Assembly: GCF_040549485.1 (NCBI RefSeq)
Contig: NZ_JBEPTK010000008.1
Location: 1-64,000 of the forward strand
Length of the DNA: 64,000 nt
From: Constrictibacter sp. MBR-5
GTDB lineage: Bacteria > Pseudomonadota > Alphaproteobacteria > JAJUGE01
Direction of reading: 5' to 3'
This document shows positions 43,695 to 51,877 of the stretch, in pieces. Position 1 is the stretch's first letter, and every line of letters starts with the position of its first letter. A program made the position numbers and the translations under genes. Under the pieces are notes generated by a model. It did not search any database. It saw nothing but the letters and a program-made list of their open reading frames with translations, and was not told the origin of the DNA.

Positions 43695-44923
43695 GCCACG
43701 CGCTCCCGAACGACCCGCAGGGCGTTCTTCAACGAGGTTGGCAATGCCTGCCGGATCAGCGACTTCGGCATCGCCGCGAGCGGCGACGACGCAATGGCGG
43801 GCGGCGCCCGCAGCACGTCCTGCAGTACCGCACGATATCCGTCTGTCATCCTGTCGAGGCTGAAGCTCTCGACGGCGTGCGCCCGCGCCGCCCTGGACAT
43901 CGCCCCCTTGAGCGCCGGGTCGCACAGGCGACGAAGCGCCGCCACGGCCGCGGCGACGTCGCCCACCGGAAACAGGATCCCGTCCCGACCGTGCCGGATC
44001 AGCGCATCGGTGACGCCGGCGATGTGCGAGGCTACCGGAATGCACCCCGCGGCCATGGCCTCGGCGATCGTCAGGCAGAAGCCTTCATATCGGGACGGCA
44101 CGAGCAGGACATCGTGCGCCGCGTACAATGCAGGCACGTCGTCGGGGGCGACCATGCCGAGGAATGCGACACGGTCGGTCAGGTCGGCGGCCGCGCTGCG
44201 CAGCCGCGCCAGGTCTGGGCCGTCGCCCGCAACCGTAAGACTGTGCCCCTCCCCGAGACGCCGCATGATGCGGGGCAGCCACAGCACGCCCTTGGCCGCT
44301 TCGTCGATGCGTCCCAGGGACAGGATCCGCAGGTCCCGCGAGGCCGCTCGCGGCCGAGGCGGCGCACCGAGCGCAACCCCGTGTCCGATGACGACGCAGC
44401 GATCGCGCCGGAAGCCGTGCCGGCCGACGAGGTCCCGCTCGATCCGCGGCGATATGGCGACGGTGGCATGTACCGCATCGCGCAGCGCGCGGGCGGCTGC
44501 ATAGGTGCCCGGCGTGATGTTGTGGACGATCATGATGCGCGCGACATGCGGCGGCAGCCGCGTTACCGCCAGCATCTCGGCCTCCCGCGTCAGCACACCG
44601 ACGAGCACCCCGTCATAGTCGCCAGCGACAATGGCACTGGCGATATGGCCGGCGAGCTCGCCTTCCGCGACGGCGCCTCGCGGGCCAACCGGCGCGCCAT
44701 ATCGACAGTCGGCCTGCCAATGCGGATCCGTCCAGGCGTTCCACGCCCCCTCGCCGACGCCGATCCAGCGCAGATCCACCCCCAGCTCCACCAGACCCGC
44801 GCGCAGCGACCTGAAGAGCATGTACGTCCCGCCGTGATGCGGATGCGCGAGGTACGCCAGCGACAACCGCCGCGCGTCGTCGCGGCGGAGAGGTTGTGTC
44901 TGCGCCGTCGAATCCGGGGTCAT
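43691..44923 (-). CDS. Glycosyltransferase family 4
   Basis: 410 residues, GT-B fold. The N-terminal domain has LAYLAHPHHGGTYMLFRSLRAGL; the donor domain has LRILSLGRIDEAAKGVLWLPRIMRRL, DRVAFLGMVAPDDVPALYAAHDVLLVPSRYEGFCLTIAEAMAAGCIPVAS with the E-x7-E motif (EGFCLTIAE). The linker IMIVHNITPGTYAAARALRDAVHATVAISPRIERDLVGRHGF is typical. It overlaps the WecA-like gene by 4 bases. Confidence 0.87.
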   Translation of the reverse strand: MTPDSTAQTQPLRRDDARRLSLAYLAHPHHGGTYMLFRSLRAGLVELGVDLRWIGVGEGAWNAWTDPHWQADCRYGAPVGPRGAVAEGELAGHIASAIVAGDYDGVLVGVLTREAEMLAVTRLPPHVARIMIVHNITPGTYAAARALRDAVHATVAISPRIERDLVGRHGFRRDRCVVIGHGVALGAPPRPRAASRDLRILSLGRIDEAAKGVLWLPRIMRRLGEGHSLTVAGDGPDLARLRSAAADLTDRVAFLGMVAPDDVPALYAAHDVLLVPSRYEGFCLTIAEAMAAGCIPVASHIAGVTDALIRHGRDGILFPVGDVAAAVAALRRLCDPALKGAMSRAARAHAVESFSLDRMTDGYRAVLQDVLRAPPAIASSPLAAMPKSLIRQALPTSLKNALRVVRERVA

Positions 44924-46059
44924 GCGGCTCGGTCCTGCACCGCGGGATACGTATCCCCCCCGAACTGCGCCATGACCACCGGTGCGGCCTCGGGCAGCAG
45001 CAGCCGCTGCAGGTGTCTCCAGCCTCGGCAGACGAAGTAGCCGTGCAGCATCAGCGGTACGATCAGGGCCGCGGCCAAGGCTTCTCCCGGCAGGCCCAAC
45101 TGCCACCCGGCGAAACCCACGCCGCCGAGGAACCCGTTCGCCGCAATTACGCCGGCCGTCGCCCGCTCCGGCGGGAGACCGGCCTCGAGCAGGAGGTGAT
45201 GAAGATGCCGTCGGTCACCGACCAGCGGATTCTTGCCGTCCGCTAGGCGCCGCGCGATCAGGAGCAGGGTGTCGAAGGCCGGCAGGGCGAAGAACCAGAG
45301 GACGGCCGGCAGCGGGGCCACCGCCGGCGACGGCTGCGCTTCCGCGACCGGCAGCGCCAGGCGGATCGCGAAGAAGGCGATCGCGCCGCCGAGCATCATG
45401 CTGCCGGCATCGCCCATGAAGACCGAGGCTCGCGAGCGCCAGCGGTGGCGCAGGTTGAAAATCAGGAAGCCGAGGACGGCGAAGAGGATCAGCATGGGCT
45501 CCGCCGCGGCGTTGGGCGCGCCCGACAGCCAGGCTGCGAACACGATCCACGCCAGCGCAGTCGCCGCCGCACCGCCCGCCAGCCCGTCCAGTCCGTCGAT
45601 CATGTTGAACGCGTTGATGATGCCGACGATGAAGAAGATCGTCAGTGGCAGCGCGAAAAGCGTCGGAGTTACGGCTTCAGAGCCGACCAGTTGACCCAGC
45701 TGCAGGAAGTTCGAATGAGGCACCACCATGATCGCCGCGGCAGCTGCTTGGCCGCAGAGCTTCATCCAGGGATTGATGTCGAACGCATCGTCGGCGACCC
45801 CGAGCGCAACCAGCAGACCCAGCCCCGCGATGAGCTCCCAACCCGCACCGAGCACGAGTTGCAGGTTCATTGCAGGCACGAGAAACGCAGCGAACATCGC
45901 GATCCCGCCCGTGAGGGGGATCGCGCCGTCGTGCATCTTGCGACCCTTCGGGAGGTCGACGAGCCCAAGGCGTGCAGCATTTCGCTGCAGCAGGGGGATG
46001 ACAACGACGACGATCAGGAAGGCATTGAGCAGATACATCGCTAGCGGCGGCATGTTCAT
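44920..46059 (-). CDS. WecA/TagO-like undecaprenyl-phosphate N-acetylhexosamine-1-phosphate transferase
   Basis: 379 residues with about eleven membrane helices. Diagnostic cytoplasmic motifs are present: DLPKGRKMHDGAIPLTGG, GVADDAFDINPWMKL, NAFNMIDGLDGLAGG, VFMGDAGSMMLGG and DRRHLHHLLLEAG (His motif). It links a sugar-1-phosphate, usually GlcNAc-1-P, to undecaprenyl phosphate and so starts each repeat unit. GGAGG lies six bases before the ATG at 46059, which decides the start over an in-frame TTG at 46071. It is the first gene of a six-gene minus-strand run ending at the polymerase. Confidence 0.9.
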   Translation of the reverse strand: MNMPPLAMYLLNAFLIVVVVIPLLQRNAARLGLVDLPKGRKMHDGAIPLTGGIAMFAAFLVPAMNLQLVLGAGWELIAGLGLLVALGVADDAFDINPWMKLCGQAAAAAIMVVPHSNFLQLGQLVGSEAVTPTLFALPLTIFFIVGIINAFNMIDGLDGLAGGAAATALAWIVFAAWLSGAPNAAAEPMLILFAVLGFLIFNLRHRWRSRASVFMGDAGSMMLGGAIAFFAIRLALPVAEAQPSPAVAPLPAVLWFFALPAFDTLLLIARRLADGKNPLVGDRRHLHHLLLEAGLPPERATAGVIAANGFLGGVGFAGWQLGLPGEALAAALIVPLMLHGYFVCRGWRHLQRLLLPEAAPVVMAQFGGDTYPAVQDRAA

Positions 46060-46361
46060 CCGTGCCTCCAACTCGCTGTTTCTCTGGTTTCGCCGGATCG
46101 CCGATTCCGGATATGCGCTTATCGTGTTCGAGAGACTGCAGGCTAAGCCGGGGGTGGAAGCGCCTCAACTCGACCCTTAGGCGGAGCGATGCGACTAGTA
46201 CCTTAGGGAGAAGGTCGTCCTCGGTACGTCTTTTTCCTGTGGCGGCGTAGCTTTTCAGCGAGATCGCGTGCGCGACCAGGATCTGGCTGGATACGGCTAA
46301 GTAACACTGCTGCAACCACCGGCAGATTGGTGCGTTGCCAAATGTCCGGGTGCGGTCGAGG
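46060..46361. promoter_or_regulatory. Divergent promoter region between WecA-like and Wzx genes
   Basis: 302 bases between divergent genes. A short inverted repeat GTACC (46198-46202)/GGTAC (46223-46227) and a T-rich patch near 46229-46237 are the only structures noticed. Promoters for both directions must be here, but none is recognisable by eye. Confidence 0.35.
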
Positions 46362-47852
46362 ATGCAGATACGCCGATCTATGCTGCTGTCTGCCCTGGAT
46401 CGCTACGCGGTCATGGCACTCAGCCTGACGACGACGGCCGTCGCCGCTCGGCTCCTCGCGCCCGCGGACATCGGAACGTTCGTCGTCGGCGGTGCGCTGT
46501 TCGTGATCGCCGACGGGCTGCGCGATTTCGGCGTCGGCGTCTATCTGATCCAGGAACGTGATCTGACGCCGATCAAGGTGCGTGCGGCGTTCACCGTGAC
46601 CTTCGTCTCGTCCTGCGTCCTCGCCTGCCTCTTCTATGTCACCGCACCGACAATCGCGGCATTTTACGACGAGGCGAGACTGGTCAACGTGGTCTACATC
46701 GCCGCCGCGGGCCTTCTGATCGTGCCGTTCGGCGGCACGCTCGTCGTGCTGATGCGGCGCGACATGGCATTCGGCCGCGTCGCCCTGGTCAACGTGGCCG
46801 GTGCCGCATCCAATCTCGTGGCGGTCTCCCTCCTCGCGGTGCTCGGCTTCGGGTATCTCAGCCTCGTATGGGGCATGCTGGCCGCCAGCGTCGTCAGTTC
46901 GCTCGCCGCCTGTCTCCTGCGCCCGAGTTTCTGGGCGTTCCGACCGGCCTTTACCAACTGGGCGGCGATTCTGCGCTTCGGTGGCTATTCGAGCGCCACG
47001 ACCCTGATCAACACCGCCTACCAACTCCTGCCGCAGATGGCGCTGGGACGCATTCTGGGCTTCGACGCCGTCGCCTTCTTCAGCCGGGCCGCGATGCTCT
47101 GTCAGCTTCCCGAGCGCGGCGTCGTCTCCGCCATACAGCCGGTCGTCCTGCCCGCCCTATCGACGCGCGCGCGCGCCGGCGCCGACATGCGGAAGCCGTA
47201 TCTGCATGGCATCGCTCTGATGACGGTGGCGCACTGGCCGTTCCTGGGCGGACTGGCCGTCATGGCCGAGCCCGCCGTCCGCATACTGCTCGGCGACCAA
47301 TGGCTGGCGGCGGTTCCGCTGGTGCAGATCCTGTCGATCGCCTATCTGGCGCTCGCGCCGGCGTTCCTAACGTATCCGCTGCTCGTATCGCTCGGCCGCG
47401 TTCGCGACACGCTCTGCCTCACCCTCGTCAGCGTACCGCTGTCGATGGTCGTCGTCATCGGCTCCGCCCAGTTCGGCCTGACCGCCATGTCCGCCAGCTT
47501 CCTCGTTCTGGCGCCGCTGCAGATGTACCTGGCCTTCCGGTTCATCAGACGCCAGGTGCCGTTCTCGTGGCCCGACCTCGCCCGCGCGATATGGCGCAGC
47601 GCGGTCGTGACCCTGGGCTCGACGTGCGCGTGCGCCTTCGGGGTGGCACTCGCAGGCGATGCGGCGCATCGTCCCGCGCTGACGCTCCTCGTCGGCAGCA
47701 TCGCGGCCGCAGCCGGATGGGCGGGCTCCCTGGTGATCGTCCGCCATCCGATGCGAGAGGAGATCGGCGTCGTGTGGTCCGCCGCACGGGCGCTGCGCTT
47801 CGCAACAGGACGTGCCCCCGCATCCCGACTTCGAGTGGAGCCGGCGCCATGA
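46362..47852 (+). CDS. Wzx-type lipopolysaccharide/exopolysaccharide flippase
   Basis: About 496 residues with twelve to fourteen hydrophobic helices. The early ALDRYAVMALSLTTTAVAARLLAPADIGTFVVG and FRPAFTNWAAILRFGGYSSATTLINTAYQLLPQMALGRILGFDAVAFFSRA are typical of the WzxC/RfbX polysaccharide transporter (MOP) family. It flips undecaprenyl-linked repeats across the inner membrane. The start is uncertain: ATG 46362 has GAGG almost touching it, ATG 46380 and a TTG at 46335 are alternatives. It ends in an ATGA overlap with a glycosyltransferase. Confidence 0.87.
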   Translation: MQIRRSMLLSALDRYAVMALSLTTTAVAARLLAPADIGTFVVGGALFVIADGLRDFGVGVYLIQERDLTPIKVRAAFTVTFVSSCVLACLFYVTAPTIAAFYDEARLVNVVYIAAAGLLIVPFGGTLVVLMRRDMAFGRVALVNVAGAASNLVAVSLLAVLGFGYLSLVWGMLAASVVSSLAACLLRPSFWAFRPAFTNWAAILRFGGYSSATTLINTAYQLLPQMALGRILGFDAVAFFSRAAMLCQLPERGVVSAIQPVVLPALSTRARAGADMRKPYLHGIALMTVAHWPFLGGLAVMAEPAVRILLGDQWLAAVPLVQILSIAYLALAPAFLTYPLLVSLGRVRDTLCLTLVSVPLSMVVVIGSAQFGLTAMSASFLVLAPLQMYLAFRFIRRQVPFSWPDLARAIWRSAVVTLGSTCACAFGVALAGDAAHRPALTLLVGSIAAAAGWAGSLVIVRHPMREEIGVVWSAARALRFATGRAPASRLRVEPAP

Positions 47853-48838
47853 ACAGCACACGCCTGTCGGTGGTCATCCCGGCGTTCAATGCGGCACGCT
47901 TCGTCGCCATGGCGATCGAATCCGTCCTCGACCAGCACTATCCGGGAGAGCACGAGATCATCGTCGTCAACGACGGCTCGACGGACGGTACCGGCGAGAT
48001 CGTCGAACGGTACGGCGGACGCGTCCGTCACATACGCCAGTCGAACCAGGGTCCCGCGACGGCCCGCAATACGGGCGTGATCGCCGCCCGCCATCCGCTC
48101 GTCCTGCTGCTGGATGCCGACGACATCGCCCTTCCCGGTCGCCTCGAACGTCAGGCCGCGTTCATGGGGAACCGGCCCGAGATCGACATCTGCTTCGGCA
48201 ACTGGATCGTCGAGGGGGAAGAAGACGATTATCTCGCACGCTTCGGCCTGAGCGCTCCGATCGACGAGTTCGTCGAAGTCGAGGATCCGCTTTCGCGCCT
48301 TCTGGCCCGAGGAAGCTTCGTGCCCACCTCCACCGTGGCGATCCGACGAAGGACCTATCTCGAAAGCGGCATGCAGCCGAAAGGCGCCTTCTACGCCGAA
48401 GACTACGCCCTCTGGTGCGAGGTCGCCGGCAGGGGCGGCCGCTTCGCCTGCTGCGGCGCCCCGCTCGCCTGGTACCGGACCGCCTCGGACACGCGGCTCA
48501 CGCGGTCTGGCCACACCTATTCCGGCTTGGTCGAGGTCCTGGGCAAGGCGCTGGTGAAACATGGGCACCGGCTCGATCCCGAATCGCATCGGGCAGCCTT
48601 GACCCGCTTCCACCGTGCGTCGGAGATCTTGCTGCGCCACGACTGGTGGACCGGAGGGCGGAAGCGCGTCCGACATCGCATGGCCAGCCTGGATCCGCCC
48701 CTGCCTGCCGCCATGCGGCGACGGTGGACTCTCGTTTCACTCGTCCCGGCCGTCATTCCGCGGATCGCCCGGCAGCTTCTGCGCGGCACGCCGCCGACGG
48801 CCGGACATGGCCGGATCGCGCTTCGGCGATCCGTGTAG
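47849..48838 (+). CDS. Glycosyltransferase family 2
   Basis: 329 residues, GT-A fold. It begins LSVVIPAFNAARFVAMAIESVLDQHYPGEHEIIVVNDGSTDGT, with the donor/metal DXD in LLLDADDIALPGRLE and a later conserved EDYALWCEVAGRGG (catalytic-base ED motif). The C-terminal ~80 residues are basic and probably membrane-associated. It is coupled to the flippase by a 4-base overlap and probably adds one of the sugars of the repeat. Confidence 0.88.
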   Translation: MNSTRLSVVIPAFNAARFVAMAIESVLDQHYPGEHEIIVVNDGSTDGTGEIVERYGGRVRHIRQSNQGPATARNTGVIAARHPLVLLLDADDIALPGRLERQAAFMGNRPEIDICFGNWIVEGEEDDYLARFGLSAPIDEFVEVEDPLSRLLARGSFVPTSTVAIRRRTYLESGMQPKGAFYAEDYALWCEVAGRGGRFACCGAPLAWYRTASDTRLTRSGHTYSGLVEVLGKALVKHGHRLDPESHRAALTRFHRASEILLRHDWWTGGRKRVRHRMASLDPPLPAAMRRRWTLVSLVPAVIPRIARQLLRGTPPTAGHGRIALRRSV

Positions 48839-48848
48839 GAGCGTGCGG

Positions 48849-50450
48849 ATGGATCCGACGACCGACGCCCAGCGGCTCGAGGGGATACGCGCGATCGAAC
48901 GCAACTTCGCATCGTTTCGCACCTTGACCGCCACCGCGCAACGGCACTTCGCCACGGGCCGGTTCGGCGCGGCCGCCGCCTATGTCGAGATGGCTGCGCT
49001 GTTCGCGCTGAGCAACCATTGCGGGCTCTTCGCCAGCGCCGACCTGGAGAATCTCGCGCTGCGGATCGGCCGCGCCACGGTGCCTGGACAGGACGAGCCA
49101 CGCCGCACGGGTGCCTCACCGGCTCGGATTCTGCACGTCGCCACGGCCGTGACGTCGATCGGCGGACTGTCCCGAATGATCTGGCGATGGATCCGCCAGG
49201 ACGCCACACGCTCCCACTCCGTCGCGCTCACCCGCCAGCGGCACCCCGTTCCCGCGGAGTTGCAGCAGGCGGTCGACGCCAGCGGCGGTCGGATACACCG
49301 CGTCAATGCGACCATCGGCAGCGTGATTGCGTGGGCGCGGCGGCTACGCGACCTAGCGGCCGACGCGGACATGGTCGTGCTGCACGTCGGCAACCGGGAC
49401 GTCGTTCCCGTGCTCGCCTTCGCCGATCCGGTCGGACGCCCGAAGACCATCTACATCGATCATGCCGACCACCTCTTCTGGCTCGGCGTCGGAATTGCAG
49501 ACATCGTCGCCGGTCTCCGCGGATCAGGCGCGCTTCTCGCCCGCCGGCGCCGCGGGATCGAGCCGGACCGGCAGGCACTGCTGCCCATCATCCTCGCGCC
49601 GCCGGCGCGGACGACCGGCCGCGCCGAGGCCAAGCGCCGGCTCGGCCTCGATCCGAGTGCCACGATGCTGCTGTCCGTGGCGCGGGCGGTGAAGTTCAGG
49701 ACCATCGGCGGCACCAACTACGCCGAAGCGCATCTGCCGTTCCTGCGGCAGCGGCCCGACGCCTCGCTCGTGATCGTCGGCGCGGGACCGCGGCCCGACT
49801 GGGCCGACGCGATCGAAGCCGCCGGCGGCCGCATCGTCCTGCACGGCGAGCGGTCAGAGACGGCGCTGTTCTATCAGGCGGCCGACATCTATGTGGACTC
49901 CTTCCCCTTCGTGTCCACCACGTCGCTTCTGGAAGCCGGGAGCTACGAGACGCCCCTGGTCACCCGCTTCCCATATGGCGAGGCGAGCGGCATCCTCGGC
50001 GCCGACATGCCCGGCCTCGCAGGCACACTGATCCAGACGCGCAGCATCGAGGACTATACGGCGGCACTCCTGCGACTGGCCGAGGACCCCGCGCTGCGGC
50101 ACGACCTCGGCGCGGCGACCCGCGCCGGCATCATTCGCCAGCACACCGGAGCGGGCTGGCAGGCCGAGGTCGAGCGGCTTTACGCCCAGGCCCTCGCACC
50201 GCGCGATCCGCCGCGCTGCACCGCCGCCGATCGCCCGGCTTACGGCGAACCCGACATCCTGATGCATCTCGTGCACGATCATCCGATCCCGGAGGATGCG
50301 CTGGTGCTGTCGCAGCTCTCTCTCATGCCGCCGGACCTGCGGCTGCGGCTTTGGCTGCGATTGCTCGGTCTGGGTGGGGGAACGGCCAATCGCATGCGCG
50401 ATGCCGTGCGCTGCTGGCTCCCCGAGTGGCTTCTCGTCCACCTCAGATAG
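48849..50450 (+). CDS. Putative glycosyltransferase, atypical GT-B type with long extensions
   Basis: 533 residues, longer than usual. About 90 N-terminal residues form a helical, TPR-like region (QRHFATGRFGAAAAYVEMAALFAL). A Rossmann-like half starts at ILHVATAVTSIGGLSRMIWRW and a donor-like half has LGLDPSATMLLSVARAVKF, FLRQRPDASLVIVGAGP, and FYQAADIYVDSFPFVSTTSLLEAGSYETPLVTRFPYGEASGI. The last resembles the donor site of group-1 transferases, with a Glu in LLEAGSYETP. The C-terminal ~80 residues are helical. TAGGAGC precedes the ATG. Function as a transferase is likely; the sugar is unknown. Confidence 0.7.
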   Translation: MDPTTDAQRLEGIRAIERNFASFRTLTATAQRHFATGRFGAAAAYVEMAALFALSNHCGLFASADLENLALRIGRATVPGQDEPRRTGASPARILHVATAVTSIGGLSRMIWRWIRQDATRSHSVALTRQRHPVPAELQQAVDASGGRIHRVNATIGSVIAWARRLRDLAADADMVVLHVGNRDVVPVLAFADPVGRPKTIYIDHADHLFWLGVGIADIVAGLRGSGALLARRRRGIEPDRQALLPIILAPPARTTGRAEAKRRLGLDPSATMLLSVARAVKFRTIGGTNYAEAHLPFLRQRPDASLVIVGAGPRPDWADAIEAAGGRIVLHGERSETALFYQAADIYVDSFPFVSTTSLLEAGSYETPLVTRFPYGEASGILGADMPGLAGTLIQTRSIEDYTAALLRLAEDPALRHDLGAATRAGIIRQHTGAGWQAEVERLYAQALAPRDPPRCTAADRPAYGEPDILMHLVHDHPIPEDALVLSQLSLMPPDLRLRLWLRLLGLGGGTANRMRDAVRCWLPEWLLVHLR

Positions 50451-50479
50451 CTCGCCGAGCGGCCCGAGCGACGGCACCG

Positions 50480-51877
50480 TCACGGCTCGCGAATGCTCTC
50501 GTCGAAGCCACGGATCAGGGGATAGAGGAAGTAAGAGGCGACGCTGCGCCGCCCCGACATGATCTCGGCCGTCACGTTCATCCCGGGGATCAGGCGGATC
50601 GGCGCCGGGAGCTGCTTCAGGTCGACCGCGTCCAGGCTGACACGCGCGCGATAGAAGCTCGACGGCCGTTCGGCCTGCAATGGGCTATCCGGCCGGTCGC
50701 GCGCGAATGCGTCCTCGCTGATCGTCCGCAGCGAGCCGGACGCCGTGCCGTGCTTCTGAAACGGGTAGGCGTCGAACTTGATCCTGACCGACTGCCCCGC
50801 GTGGATGCGGCCGATATCGCGCGCGTCGATCGAGATCTCGCCCTCGAGCGGAACGTCGAGCGGTGTGAGTGAGAGCAGCGGTTCCGCCTCGCGCACCACC
50901 GATCCGACGGACCGATCCGCCAATTCCAGCACGACCGCATCGGACGGCGCGGTGAGCACGACGAGATCCCGCCGTCTCTCCATCTTCTTCAGTTCTTCGG
51001 CCGCAGCGGCCCGCTGCCGCTCGGCCTCGACCAGTTCCTCCATCGCGGCGCGTCGGAAGTCCTGGATGAACGCTTCCTGTTCCGCCTGCGCCTTGGCTAC
51101 GCTCTGCTCGGCCGCGACCTTCGCGCCACGCACCTTGACGAGGTCGGCCTCGACGTTCAGCCGCGTGTCCTGGGCGAGCAGGTATCGCAGCCGCGACCCC
51201 GTCTGACGTTCCACCAGGGTCGCATGCATCGTCACGATCTCGCCGAGGTTTGCCGAACGCTTGACCAGCGCCCGCTCCTCGGCGCGTGTCTTCGCCACCT
51301 CCGCCTTGCCCATGTCCATCAGGCGGGCATAGTGCGCGAGCTGCGACGCCAGATAGGCGCGGCGCTGCAGCAGCAGGCGCGCCTGCAGCGATCCTTCCTC
51401 GCCGCGTTCCGCGAGGCCCGGCGCGTCGCGGTCGTTGAGTTCGGCGGTCAGCCGTCTGACCTGGGCATCGTAGGTGGCGTGGCGGGCACGGAGCTGATCG
51501 GCATCGGATTGGGCAAAGGTCGCGTCCAGCCGCGCCAGCGTCTGCCCGGCCCGGACCACTTCGCCCACCGTGACGTCGATCGACCGGATCACCGAGGTTT
51601 CCAGGGGCTGCACAACGATGGACGGCCGCGTCGTTATCAGCCGGCCTGGCGCCACGACCACCTCGTCGACCTGGGAGACCGTCGCCCACGTCACCGCGCC
51701 GACGATCAGCGCCGCGACCAGGTACAGCGTCACCCGCGCGACCCGGGGCGGCTCGCTCGCCTCCAGTTCCATCGCATCGGGCTGGAACGCCGCAATGAAG
51801 GAGCGTGTAGCCGATGCGGGCGCCGACTGGCTCCTGATCACGAGGGCGCGCGTCTGCGGGGCCTGGTCGCCGGTCAT
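50480..51877 (-). CDS. HlyD-family membrane fusion protein of a type I secretion system
   Basis: 465 residues. A cytoplasmic N-terminus (about 1-48), one membrane helix (about 49-68, LYLVAALIVGAVTWATV), then the beta-barrel/lipoyl start VVAPGRLITTRPSIVVQPLETSVIRSIDVTVGEVVRAGQTLARLD. A long coiled coil spans about 120-330. The C-terminal half returns through VVLTAPSDAVVLEL and ends with IPGMNVTAEIMSGRRSVASYFLYPLIRGFDESIREP, the classic HlyD/PrtE tail. It bridges the ABC exporter to an outer-membrane TolC protein not encoded here. It begins in an ATGA overlap with the exporter gene. Confidence 0.92.
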   Translation of the reverse strand: MTGDQAPQTRALVIRSQSAPASATRSFIAAFQPDAMELEASEPPRVARVTLYLVAALIVGAVTWATVSQVDEVVVAPGRLITTRPSIVVQPLETSVIRSIDVTVGEVVRAGQTLARLDATFAQSDADQLRARHATYDAQVRRLTAELNDRDAPGLAERGEEGSLQARLLLQRRAYLASQLAHYARLMDMGKAEVAKTRAEERALVKRSANLGEIVTMHATLVERQTGSRLRYLLAQDTRLNVEADLVKVRGAKVAAEQSVAKAQAEQEAFIQDFRRAAMEELVEAERQRAAAAEELKKMERRRDLVVLTAPSDAVVLELADRSVGSVVREAEPLLSLTPLDVPLEGEISIDARDIGRIHAGQSVRIKFDAYPFQKHGTASGSLRTISEDAFARDRPDSPLQAERPSSFYRARVSLDAVDLKQLPAPIRLIPGMNVTAEIMSGRRSVASYFLYPLIRGFDESIREP

